The notes under the pieces: model-generated
Databases searched by the model: none
What the model saw: the letters and a program-made list of their open reading frames with translations, nothing else
Told to the model about the DNA's origin: nothing
Source: an uncultured Eggerthellaceae bacterium
GTDB lineage: Bacteria; Actinomycetota; Coriobacteriia; Coriobacteriales; Eggerthellaceae
Reading direction: 5' to 3'
Assembly (NCBI GenBank): GCA_910588985.1
Contig: CAJURO010000032.1
Span: 1 to 6,375 of the forward strand
Length of the DNA stretch: 6,375 nucleotides
In this document: one piece after another, positions 1-6,280 of the stretch
How positions within the stretch are numbered: position 1 is the first letter of the stretch
Layout of the letters: every line of letters begins with the position of its first letter
Translations under genes and position numbers: made by a program

Positions 1-2
1 CT

Positions 3-38
3 CCGAACTTCTGGCGAAAGCAGCATGAGGTGCGATGA
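3..38 (+). CDS. Possible 3' end of an upstream gene (partial, very uncertain)
   Basis: Two short open stretches run in from the left edge. One reads PNFWRKQHEVR and stops at TGA 36-38; the other reads SELLAKAA and stops at TGA 26-28. I chose the first because more of its codons end in G or C, as in the genes further right, but eleven codons cannot settle frame or identity. A gene ending here would terminate just before the hairpin repeat that starts at 54, which fits a terminator role for that repeat. It is equally possible that nothing is encoded here. Confidence 0.17.
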   Translation, partial: PNFWRKQHEVR

Positions 39-53
39 CCGCCTGACCCTGCC

Positions 54-114
54 CGGACCAAAACGCTCATTGGGTATGCTACCCAATGAGCGTTTTGGTC
101 CGTCCCTTTTACTC
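54..114. repeat. Palindromic hairpin repeat, copy 1 (left-truncated)
   Basis: Positions 54-76 and 80-102 form a perfect 23-bp stem with a 3-nt loop (TGC, 77-79), followed by GTCCCTTTTACTC. The right part, 82-114, is identical to 1051-1083 of the second copy. The outer 12 bases of the left arm expected from copy 2 (GAGTAAAAGGGA) are not found at 42-53, so this copy is truncated or diverged on its left side. The hairpin followed by CCCTTTT could act as a rho-independent terminator for a gene entering from the left. The repeat could be a REP-like or non-autonomous mobile palindrome; no transposase is visible in the window. Confidence 0.85.
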
Positions 115-131
115 CCCCTTGTCCCCTGTCG

Positions 132-158
132 TTGCTGTTTTCCATCATGTGATATATT
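132..158 (+). promoter_or_regulatory. Candidate extended -10 promoter of the B3/B4-domain gene
   Basis: TGATATATT at 150-158 contains TATATT (153-158, five of six consensus bases) preceded by the TGn extended -10 element. A weak -35, TTGCTG at 132-137, is only 15 nt upstream, so recognition would lean on the extended -10. Transcription would begin near 165 and give a leader of about 110 nt before the start codon at 276. Confidence 0.4.
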
Positions 159-197
159 CGATCTACGTCATAACATAGTCTGCCGCCGGGTAGACGC

Positions 198-275
198 AAG
201 CACCCACCTTATGCGTATCGTTAGGCCTTTGAAGATGCGTGTTCGAGTGGGTGCTTCTCATATAAGGAGCATCTT
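198..275 (+). promoter_or_regulatory. Structured leader of the B3/B4-domain gene with alternative pairings
   Basis: AAGCACCCAC (198-207) is the exact reverse complement of GTGGGTGCTT (247-256), a 10-bp stem with a 39-nt loop. Inside that loop AAGATGC (232-238) is the exact reverse complement of GCATCTT (269-275), the bases between the Shine-Dalgarno AAGGAG (264-269) and the ATG at 276. The two helices cross each other in order, so they would form either a pseudoknot or two alternative folds, one of which covers the translation start. The ATGCGT hexamer occurs twice (211-216, 235-240). I do not recognise a known riboswitch class or a T-box motif. The pairings are seen; regulation is inference. 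Confidence 0.4.
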
Positions 276-1001
276 ATGAAGCAGTTCATCGTTGAGGATT
301 CGTTCTGGGACCTTTTCCCTGACGCACAGATCGGCATTGTTGTAGCGCATGGCATGAAACGCGCAGATGAGGTAAGCGAGGAAGACGCTGCAACTATCGC
401 GCGCACGCTCTCAGAGGCGAATCATACCGCCGATCAGCATTTGAACTCGAATACTATCTCGCAAAATGAGGTCGTTGCGGTCTGGCGCGATGCCTACCAG
501 AAGTTCAAGACGAAGAAGGGCGCTCGATGCTCGGTGGAGAACCTTCTCAAGCGCGTTCTCAAAGGCAACCCCGTTGGGAGCATCACCCCCGCAGTTGACA
601 TCTACAACATCATTTCGCTCAAATATGCCCTCCCCGTTGGTGGCGAAGACATCGACGCGATGGATGGTGACATTCGCCTTTGCATGACCGATGGAGGCGA
701 CGCTTTCCGCGGGATCGGCGAAGAAGAGGACGCACCCACCCTCGAAGGCGAGATCTGCTACAAAGACAACACGGGCGCCATCTGCCGTTGCTGGAATTGG
801 CGCGATGGGCAGCGCACGGCACTGACCGACGATTCGAACAAGGCATTCCTCATCATCGAATCTGTCGATCCCTCTCGCGCAGAAGACCTCGAAGCAGCTA
901 CCGACGAGCTTGCCGAAGCGGTAAGCACCTACCTTGGCGCTGACATCTTCGCAAAGGAGATCATCACGCGGGAAATGCCAAGCATGGTGATCGACGAATA
1001 A
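276..1001 (+). CDS. Stand-alone B3/B4-domain protein (PheT-like tRNA-editing domain family)
   Basis: A 241-residue soluble protein with no signal peptide or membrane segment. The central part, about residues 65-200, resembles the B3/B4 domain of the bacterial phenylalanyl-tRNA synthetase beta chain in its free-standing form (COG3382-like): a KKGARCSVENLLKRVLKG stretch (80-97), the PAVDIYN segment (105-111), an acidic-glycine turn (DGGDAFRGIGEEE, 139-151) and CRCWNWRDGQRT (170-181), followed by a hydrophobic FLIIES strand. In the synthetase this domain carries the editing site that clears mischarged tRNA. Many bacteria carry free copies whose role is not well established, so a trans-editing or tRNA/amino-acid binding role is inference. 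The start is supported by AAGGAG at 264-269, six bases before ATG. The C-terminal 40 residues are acidic and probably helical. The gene is a single transcription unit, ended by the palindrome at 1012 and convergent with the transporter. Confidence 0.85.
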   Translation: MKQFIVEDSFWDLFPDAQIGIVVAHGMKRADEVSEEDAATIARTLSEANHTADQHLNSNTISQNEVVAVWRDAYQKFKTKKGARCSVENLLKRVLKGNPVGSITPAVDIYNIISLKYALPVGGEDIDAMDGDIRLCMTDGGDAFRGIGEEEDAPTLEGEICYKDNTGAICRCWNWRDGQRTALTDDSNKAFLIIESVDPSRAEDLEAATDELAEAVSTYLGADIFAKEIITREMPSMVIDE

Positions 1002-1011
1002 GTAAAAGGCA

Positions 1012-1083
1012 GAGTAAAAGGGACGGACCAAAACGCTCATTGGGCATGTGCCCAATGAGCGTTTTGGTCCGTCCCTTTTACTC
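1012..1083. repeat. Palindromic hairpin repeat, copy 2 (full length)
   Basis: Positions 1012-1046 and 1049-1083 are perfect reverse complements: 35-bp arms around a central TG, 72 bases in all, beginning GAGTAAAAGGGACGG and ending with its complement. The core matches copy 1 at 54-114. At the tip, copy 1 has a T-A pair (75/81) where this copy has C-G (1045/1050), so pairing is kept despite base change; the loop also differs by a base. An additional partial end, AGTAAAAGG at 1001-1009, precedes the same string at 1013-1021, a 12-base direct repetition touching the stop codon of the B3/B4 gene. Confidence 0.92.
1012..1083. terminator. Probable bidirectional terminator between convergent genes
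   Basis: The palindrome fills the gap between two convergent stop codons (TAA 999-1001 and, on the minus strand, TAG 1098-1096). On either strand the GC-rich stem runs into CCCTTTTACTC, giving a short U tract. The T run is only four bases and lies inside the extended arm, so efficiency is uncertain, but position and symmetry fit a shared terminator. Confidence 0.55.
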
Positions 1084-1095
1084 GAGCAAGGAAGC

Positions 1096-2094
1096 CTAAG
1101 AGAGGTCTATGCCAGCCTCGCCCATAAGAGGCTGGCTTACCCCCTCGCCCATCGCTCGACGAGCAGCAATCTTCTCGCGAAGAGGTGCCAGCAGGAAGAT
1201 CGCATAGCGGATGAAGACGAAGAGAACCATGAATGTGGCGAACGCCGTCTCGGCAAGGACAAGAGGTTCAAGCGAAGCCGCCCAAGCAAACCCATTCTCC
1301 TGGAAAAGACCTACCGCTGCAGAGAGCGCTGTAGCGGTGATGACAAAGGGGAAGGTCATTGCTGCATAGCTCGGGAAGAAGCCACCCTTGATAAAGCGCG
1401 GCACCTGCGTCAAAACGAGTACGAAGAATGCCTGTGCGCAGGCGAGAAGCACCGCTACGAATGCGATGTTGGGTTCCTCTGTGACCGCCAGATAACCTGC
1501 GATCGAAAGCGAAGAGGGTGCGGAGTAGATGCAAAAGAGCGGACGCGCAGGAGTCGGCATCTCATGCTTTGCGTAACGAAGGGTTACAAGGATGAGCAGC
1601 ATCGGGTAGCACGCGAAGCCGACCCAAAAAAGGACGGTCCCGAGCATCTCAAGGCCGAATGACGCTGACGTGACAGACGCCACGATAATGCCGACATAGC
1701 AAATGAAATAGGTCGGGAAGACGCGCTCGAGCGAAAACCTGCGAAGATGAGCGAAGCTGAACCATCCCATCAAGGTGAGATGGCCAACAACCGCTGATAC
1801 CCACAGCACAAGAGCAGGCATCATCGCCACCGACGAGAAGAATGCTGCTACTTGCATGAGCGCCATGAAGAGCGTCGCAGACACGCTCGCGAAGATCGGA
1901 TTCCTCAGATCCTCGGCAACAACTGCGGGAAAGAGCACGGCCTTCGCGATCACAAGCACAGCCATGACGAGAGAGAGTACCACTGCCATTCCCTGCAAGA
2001 GCGCAGAATAGGATGCAAGCAGATTCCCGAGCGCAACAAGCCCCAGCGCGACGCCAGCGGTAGGAATGGGAACGTTCTTGATGATATCAGCCAT
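1096..2094 (-). CDS. TDT (TehA/SLAC1/Mae1) family membrane transporter
   Basis: A 332-residue, very hydrophobic protein with about ten membrane segments (roughly 14-31, 36-57, 67-88, 92-113, 128-147, 152-171, 183-203, 210-230, 242-262, 276-303) and short loops, the length and topology usual for the tellurite-resistance/dicarboxylate transporter family. Family-like features are the N-terminal VPIPTAGVALGLVALGNLL and the PSYAAMTFPFVI segment at 241-252. Family members include the TehA anion channel, the Mae1 malate carrier and the Ssu1 sulfite exporter, so the substrate is probably a small anion, moved across the cytoplasmic membrane; which one cannot be read from the sequence. The start has GAGAGG on the minus strand at 2106-2101, six bases before the ATG. 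The gene is divergent from a LysR-type regulator that likely controls it, and its leader carries an intrinsic terminator touching the ribosome binding site. The C-terminal 30 residues form a short cytoplasmic tail. Confidence 0.88.
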   Translation of the reverse strand: MADIIKNVPIPTAGVALGLVALGNLLASYSALLQGMAVVLSLVMAVLVIAKAVLFPAVVAEDLRNPIFASVSATLFMALMQVAAFFSSVAMMPALVLWVSAVVGHLTLMGWFSFAHLRRFSLERVFPTYFICYVGIIVASVTSASFGLEMLGTVLFWVGFACYPMLLILVTLRYAKHEMPTPARPLFCIYSAPSSLSIAGYLAVTEEPNIAFVAVLLACAQAFFVLVLTQVPRFIKGGFFPSYAAMTFPFVITATALSAAVGLFQENGFAWAASLEPLVLAETAFATFMVLFVFIRYAIFLLAPLREKIAARRAMGEGVSQPLMGEAGIDLS

Positions 2095-2106
2095 GCGAAA
2101 CCTCTC

Positions 2107-2164
2107 AAAAAAGGCTCGGTCTGCCGCATTGCCACAAGGAGGAACGCAACGCAGCAGACCGAGC
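2107..2164 (-). terminator. Intrinsic terminator in the transporter leader (putative attenuator)
   Basis: On the minus strand GCTCGGTCTGC (2164-2154) pairs perfectly with GCAGACCGAGC (2124-2114). The helix continues inward through a T-G wobble and seven more pairs (GCGTTGC with GCAATGC, one wobble), giving about 19 pairs around a 13-nt loop that contains TCCTCC. It is followed by C and six T (2112-2107). The T run ends directly against the GAGAGG ribosome binding site of the transporter (2106-2101). Since the upstream neighbour points the other way, the terminator cannot serve the end of another gene and probably limits read-through into the transporter. No antiterminator helix or known riboswitch aptamer was recognised. 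Confidence 0.75.
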
Positions 2165-2180
2165 GTTCAAAACCAACGAG

Positions 2181-2197
2181 TTCACATTATCTGTGAA
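2181..2197. promoter_or_regulatory. 17-bp palindrome, candidate regulator site
   Basis: TTCACA (2181-2186) and TGTGAA (2192-2197) are perfect inverted half-sites separated by five bases. The site lies between the transporter terminator and the AT-rich promoter region of the divergent pair, a typical place for a LysR-family recognition site. It could also be a small hairpin in the transporter leader RNA. It does not fit the simple T-N11-A rule, so assignment to the adjacent LysR protein is inference. Confidence 0.35.
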
Positions 2198-2208
2198 GAT
2201 ATGAGCAA

Positions 2209-2266
2209 ATTATCCTTATATATACTTATGACATGATAATATATTCTTATGTATATGATCTAAGGA
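2209..2266. promoter_or_regulatory. AT-rich divergent promoter region with phased CTTAT repeats
   Basis: This stretch is far richer in A and T than its surroundings. For the plus strand GATAAT (2235-2240) is the best -10 candidate, with no good -35. On the minus strand GATAAT (2214-2209) is a possible -10 for the transporter, also without a clear -35. CTTAT occurs at 2215, 2225 and 2246, spaced 10 and 21 bases, about one and two helical turns; the last two are each followed by ATGAT, at 2233-2237 and 2255-2259. TCCTTA (2213-2218) and TAAGGA (2261-2266) form an inverted pair around the region. The latter contains the regulator's ribosome binding site AAGGA (2262-2266). Confidence 0.4.
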
Positions 2267-2273
2267 CACCGCA

Positions 2274-3155
2274 ATGCAGGACTTTCGCACGAAAACGTTT
2301 CTGACCGTTTGCAAAACGCTCAACTACACGCGTGCAGCAAAGGAGCTGCACATCACCCAGCCTGCCGTCTCACAGCACATCGCTCATCTCGAGCACGCCT
2401 ATGGTGCTCCTTTGTTCATCTATGAGAACCGAAAGCTCAAGCTTACGCAAGCGGGGCGCATGCTTGAGAGCGCTTTTCTCACCATGGCACATGATGAGGC
2501 TATCCTCCATGATCGCATCCGCGCGCTCACCTCTCATGCCTCCATCGATCTCAAGATAGGCATGACGCTCACCGCTGGAGAATACGTTGTAGCTCCAGCC
2601 CTCGCAGAAGCTCTTGTCAAAAACCCCGACTTCCGTGTCTCCGTTCATTCAGGCGATACCGAAAGGCTGCTCTCGCTTCTTAAGGAAGGCATCATCGATT
2701 GCGCCTTCATCGAAGGCATCTTCGATGCAACGCCTTATGCGAAGGATCGCTTCAGCGAAGAAGAGCTCATCTGCATTTGCGCGCCTGACGCAAAGATCGC
2801 CCACGCGTATCTTGATCTCGAAGACCTCTTGCACGAACAGCTCTTCATACGTGAAGCGGGGTCGGGAACACGTGCTGTCTTCGAACATGCGCTCACCGAG
2901 CGAAACGTCGCTCTCAGCGCATTCGATAATCAGCGCGTCATCGAGAGCCTCAACATCATAAAGATCTTCGTCGCAAAAGGTCTTGGGATCTCGTTCGTCT
3001 ATCGATCCGCCGTCAAAGATGAGCTTGCGAACGGGACGCTCGCAAGGGTCCCTCTCAAGCGCTTTCACGTCCATCATGACATCTCCTTCGTGCACCTGAG
3101 AGAGAGCGCATTCGAGCAGGAATTCAAGCGCTTCTTCGCCATTCTCGAGAAGTGA
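2274..3155 (+). CDS. LysR-type transcriptional regulator
   Basis: A 293-residue protein of normal LysR-family length. The N-terminal winged helix-turn-helix covers residues 1-60, with the recognition motif YTRAAKELHITQPAVSQHI (18-36) and the wing GAPLFIYENRKLKLTQAG (44-61), then a linker helix (63-88) and the two-lobed periplasmic-binding-like effector domain (90-290). The motif IREAGSGTR (192-200) in the effector domain matches the GSGTR signature common in the CysL/YeiE/CbbR branch, where it contributes to binding small anions; this subgroup assignment is tentative. The start has AAGGA at 2262-2266, seven bases upstream. It is transcribed divergently from the TDT transporter across a 179-base shared control region, the classic arrangement in which a LysR regulator activates its neighbour and represses itself. 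No clear terminator follows the gene. Confidence 0.93.
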   Translation: MQDFRTKTFLTVCKTLNYTRAAKELHITQPAVSQHIAHLEHAYGAPLFIYENRKLKLTQAGRMLESAFLTMAHDEAILHDRIRALTSHASIDLKIGMTLTAGEYVVAPALAEALVKNPDFRVSVHSGDTERLLSLLKEGIIDCAFIEGIFDATPYAKDRFSEEELICICAPDAKIAHAYLDLEDLLHEQLFIREAGSGTRAVFEHALTERNVALSAFDNQRVIESLNIIKIFVAKGLGISFVYRSAVKDELANGTLARVPLKRFHVHHDISFVHLRESAFEQEFKRFFAILEK

Positions 3156-3242
3156 AGGCGTCTGTTTTGCGATGAGCCTCTCTTTCGTGGTTGCATCACA
3201 TATCAAACTCTCTCATGAAGATGCTGTAAGGTAGGAACAGAA

Positions 3243-3268
3243 GCGTCATCAACCTGCTAAAATGACGC
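3243..3268 (+). promoter_or_regulatory. Extended -10 promoter flanked by an inverted repeat, ahead of the sensor kinase
   Basis: GCGTCAT (3243-3249) and ATGACGC (3262-3268) are perfect 7-bp inverted half-sites 12 bases apart. Between and overlapping them lies TGCTAAAAT (3255-3263), an extended -10 with TAAAAT matching five of six consensus bases; no convincing -35 is seen. A dimeric repressor on the half-sites would cover the -10. Transcription would start near 3270, some 45 bases before the kinase ATG. The rest of the 158-base gap after the LysR gene shows no gene and no clear terminator. The inverted repeat is not followed by a T run, so it is not an intrinsic terminator. Confidence 0.4.
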
Positions 3269-3313
3269 AAGAGAAAACCTTTTCAATGCTCACGCCGCAG
3301 AAAGGCAGCACTA

Positions 3314-6280
3314 ATGACAGCTCAAACGCACAGCTCGATCCGAAATCGGATCCTTGCTGCTGTCGGGGCCATCCTCATCGTAGTGATCGCCTTGATGCTG
3401 TTCATGAATATCAATCGAGATCGTATTGTCGAGCAGAACTCAACCTACCTTGAAGGCTCGACCCAACAGACTGCGCGACGCATCGACGATCTGCTCACGA
3501 ATTCGCTCAGCAGCATCCGCACAGCAGCGCTCGTATTCGAGAGCAGCCTCACCTCACCCAATGTCGACGCTGCGGCAGCAACGGCAATGGTGAACACGAC
3601 CAACTTCGATTATCTCATCTTCACCGATGTCAATGGCTTGTCATATAACGATCAAGGTGCTTCTGGCACTGCGACGAATCGTGAATACTATCAGCGTGGT
3701 ATGGAGGGAAATGCAGGGATCTGCGCTGTCGAGAACGCCTCGTTCGATGAGCATAACGTCATGGTCTTCTACGCACCGCTTTATTTTGATGGCGATGTCG
3801 TTGGCGTGCTCTCGGGCGTCTATAGAGAGCAAACGCTTTCTGATTTCGTCACCACGTACTTCTTCGGCGAGCAGACGACCACGTATCTTTGCGCTTCTGA
3901 TGGATCTATCGTAGCGCGCTCTACCGTGTTCGCGGTCCACGCTGACAACGCATTCGACCTCTATGGCGGCGGCGAGCTGAACAGCATCACGCTCGATCAG
4001 CTCAAATCTGACTTTGCCATGGGCGTTTCTACAAGCTTCACTTATAAGTCATCATCGGGTCTTGGCAATGCATACATGATGAAGCTTCCCTCGCACGACT
4101 GGATGCTGTTGCGCACGTTCCCCGAATCTATCACCGATAGCATGGTCAGCAAGGCCACGAGCGCGGGCATCTTCCTTGTCTCAGGAGTTGTCATCGCTGC
4201 TGCACTCTTCATTGCTGTTCTGTTCGTGCAATCACGTAGGCAGCAAAAGCAGCTTCTCTTTGAACGCCAGAAGGCTACGCGCATCATCGATGCGAGCACG
4301 AATCTCTTCACAGGCCTCATCGCTGTCGACCTTGCTTCTACGACCTATGAATACCTCAAGGGCGACTGCATGAATGGGGAGATAGCCCCAACCGGAACGT
4401 ACCAGTCGCTTTACGACTACTGGATCGATACCACATCCGATCAGGATAGCTCAGATGTTAAAGAGCTCGTCAGCATCGAGAATATCCGCCACGAGCTCTC
4501 GCAGGATATTCCCTATATCCAGTTCGAGTTCCGTGCTCACCGCAAGGGTGAGCTCTGCTGGCTGCAAATGGCCATCCTCTGCTTGAACAAGGATGAGAAT
4601 GGCACGCCTCTTGGAGCGCTGGTGGCGGTTCAAGATGTCACGCAAGCAAAGGAAGCTGAGCTTGCTGCACGCAAAGCACTCCAAGAGGCATACAATGCCG
4701 CTGAGAATGCCTCGAAGGCCAAGAGCGATTTCTTGAATTCCATGTCACACGACATTCGCACGCCCATGAACTCCATCATGGGGCTCACCGCCATCGCTAC
4801 CATGTATGTTGAGGATACGGCTCGCGTACGCGAATGCCTGAACAACATCTCTTCGGCAAGCAAGCACCTGCTTGGCCTTATCAACGAAGTGCTCGACATG
4901 GCGAAGATCGAGTCAGGCTCTATCTCGCTGTCAGAAGAGGAGTTCGACCTTCCCGAGACCATTGAGAATTTGCTCACCATCATCCATCCGCAGATCGAAG
5001 CGAAGAAGCTTGACCTGCGCGTTGAGCTTGTTGACATCAAGCATGAGCATGTCATCGGAGATCCCACTCGCCTCCAGCAGGTGTTCGTCAACATCATGGG
5101 CAACTCGGTGAAATTCACACCTGAAGGCGGCTCCCTTGGGCTGCGCTTGAAAGAGCTTCCGAGCAGGGTCTCTGATTGCGGTTGCTATGAATTCACCTTC
5201 TCTGACACAGGATGTGGCATGAGCGAGGAATTCCTCAAGACCGTCTTCGAGCCTTTCACGCGCGCAAATGACTCGCGCATCACCAAGGTCGAAGGCACGG
5301 GTCTTGGCATGGCTATCGTCAAGAGCGTCGTCAGCCTCATGAATGGCAGCATCGATGTTGAATCCAAGCTTGGCGAAGGCACTACCTTCACCGTCACCGT
5401 GCACTTGAAGCTCCGCGACGCCATGCGCGAGAACCTTGATAGCCTCCAAGGTCTGCGCGTGCTCGTTGTTGATGACGACGAAGTGGCCTGCAAGAGCGCT
5501 GCGATCATGCTCGAGGATATCGGCATGGTCCCCGACTATAAGCTCTCTGGCATCGCTGGCGTTGAAGCCGTCAAGGAAGCATCAGAGAATGACGATCCTT
5601 ACCGAGCGGTAATCCTTGACTGGCGCATGCCTGACATGAGCGGCATCGAAACAGCGCGTAAGATACGCGAGGTCTCAACCCATGATGTGCCCATCATCAT
5701 CTTCTCTGGCTACGATTGGTCGATGATCGAGCAGGAGGCACGTGATGTTGGCGTTGACGCGTTCATCTCCAAGCCCTTGTTCCGCTCTCGCCTCATTCAA
5801 GTGATGAAGGAGCTTTTGAGCGGCGAGAAAGACACTACTGTCAACGAAAAGGAGATCCTTGAGAATTGCGGCTTCGCAGGCAGACGCATCCTGCTCGTAG
5901 AGGACAACACGATGGCAGCAGCTATCGCAGAAGAGCTGCTTGAGCTGACCGGGGCAGACGTTGACCATGCAGAGAACGGCAGCGTCGCCGTTGACACGCT
6001 CGTGGAAAACGCCCCGCACACCTATGACCTCGTTCTCATGGACATCCAAATGCCCGTCATGAATGGCTACGAAGCCACTGAGGCTATTCGCGGATATGGA
6101 ATGAGCGGCCGCCCTGATCTTTCTGAGATCCCGATCATCGCTCTTTCAGCCGATGCGTTCAGCGAAGACATAAAGCACGCGAAAACCGTCGGCATGAACG
6201 CGCACATCTCGAAACCTCTCGAGATTGACACCTTGGTCAAGACGCTCGGGCAGTGGATGCCGAAGAAGCTCGGAGAATAG
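3314..6280 (+). CDS. Hybrid sensor histidine kinase with two receiver domains
   Basis: A 988-residue membrane-bound signalling protein. Transmembrane helices at about 13-31 and 284-305 enclose an extracytoplasmic sensor (32-280) that looks like a double Cache domain, including YYQRGMEGNAGI and VMVFYAPLYFDGDVVGVLSGVY-like strands. A cytoplasmic PAS-like segment (about 325-443) ends in VQDVT and leads into a helical linker. The dimerisation domain has SHDIRTPMN with the predicted phospho-acceptor His479. The ATP-binding domain shows the N box (Asn593, Asn597), DTGCGM at 631-636 and EGTGLGM at 660-666. Receiver 1 has acidic residues 720-722, phospho-acceptor Asp769 and Lys820; receiver 2 has Glu863/Asp864, Asp910 and Lys967. 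All catalytic residues look intact, so a His-Asp phosphorelay is expected. There is no C-terminal Hpt domain and no response regulator with an output domain in the window, so its partner is elsewhere. The start is supported by AAAGG at 3301-3305; no in-frame upstream ATG exists before a stop at 3263. Confidence 0.93.
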   Translation: MTAQTHSSIRNRILAAVGAILIVVIALMLFMNINRDRIVEQNSTYLEGSTQQTARRIDDLLTNSLSSIRTAALVFESSLTSPNVDAAAATAMVNTTNFDYLIFTDVNGLSYNDQGASGTATNREYYQRGMEGNAGICAVENASFDEHNVMVFYAPLYFDGDVVGVLSGVYREQTLSDFVTTYFFGEQTTTYLCASDGSIVARSTVFAVHADNAFDLYGGGELNSITLDQLKSDFAMGVSTSFTYKSSSGLGNAYMMKLPSHDWMLLRTFPESITDSMVSKATSAGIFLVSGVVIAAALFIAVLFVQSRRQQKQLLFERQKATRIIDASTNLFTGLIAVDLASTTYEYLKGDCMNGEIAPTGTYQSLYDYWIDTTSDQDSSDVKELVSIENIRHELSQDIPYIQFEFRAHRKGELCWLQMAILCLNKDENGTPLGALVAVQDVTQAKEAELAARKALQEAYNAAENASKAKSDFLNSMSHDIRTPMNSIMGLTAIATMYVEDTARVRECLNNISSASKHLLGLINEVLDMAKIESGSISLSEEEFDLPETIENLLTIIHPQIEAKKLDLRVELVDIKHEHVIGDPTRLQQVFVNIMGNSVKFTPEGGSLGLRLKELPSRVSDCGCYEFTFSDTGCGMSEEFLKTVFEPFTRANDSRITKVEGTGLGMAIVKSVVSLMNGSIDVESKLGEGTTFTVTVHLKLRDAMRENLDSLQGLRVLVVDDDEVACKSAAIMLEDIGMVPDYKLSGIAGVEAVKEASENDDPYRAVILDWRMPDMSGIETARKIREVSTHDVPIIIFSGYDWSMIEQEARDVGVDAFISKPLFRSRLIQVMKELLSGEKDTTVNEKEILENCGFAGRRILLVEDNTMAAAIAEELLELTGADVDHAENGSVAVDTLVENAPHTYDLVLMDIQMPVMNGYEATEAIRGYGMSGRPDLSEIPIIALSADAFSEDIKHAKTVGMNAHISKPLEIDTLVKTLGQWMPKKLGE

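Noticed and set aside
198..256. T-box or known riboswitch ahead of the B3/B4 gene.
   Set aside because: No T-box antiterminator consensus, no terminator before the start and no recognised aptamer core; only the inverted repeats can be supported.
411..1055. A 214-codon minus-strand open frame opposite the B3/B4 gene.
   Set aside because: It is an antisense shadow; the plus-strand product has recognisable family motifs and a good start, and this frame would begin inside the palindrome.
67..1110. The open frames crossing the two hairpin repeats share the peptide PNERFGPSLLL.
   Set aside because: The shared peptide is just the translation of the right arm of the DNA repeat. The frames have no ribosome binding site, and the second runs antisense to the transporter.
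1048..1662. A 204-codon plus-strand open frame opposite the transporter.
   Set aside because: It is highly charged and cysteine-rich with no domain character. The minus-strand frame gives a clear ten-helix membrane protein with a ribosome binding site.
2136..2142. AAGGAGG on the plus strand, a perfect Shine-Dalgarno string.
   Set aside because: No start codon follows at suitable distance. It is the complement of the loop of the minus-strand terminator hairpin.
3156..3190. Possible terminator after the LysR gene.
   Set aside because: Only a 4-bp stem (AGGC with GCCT) with a mixed CTCTCTTT tail; too weak to call.
3262..3453. A 63-codon open frame beginning just before the kinase and overlapping its start.
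   Set aside because: It runs mostly inside the kinase coding region in another frame, lacks a ribosome binding site and overlaps the inverted repeat; the kinase frame has a proper N-terminal membrane helix.
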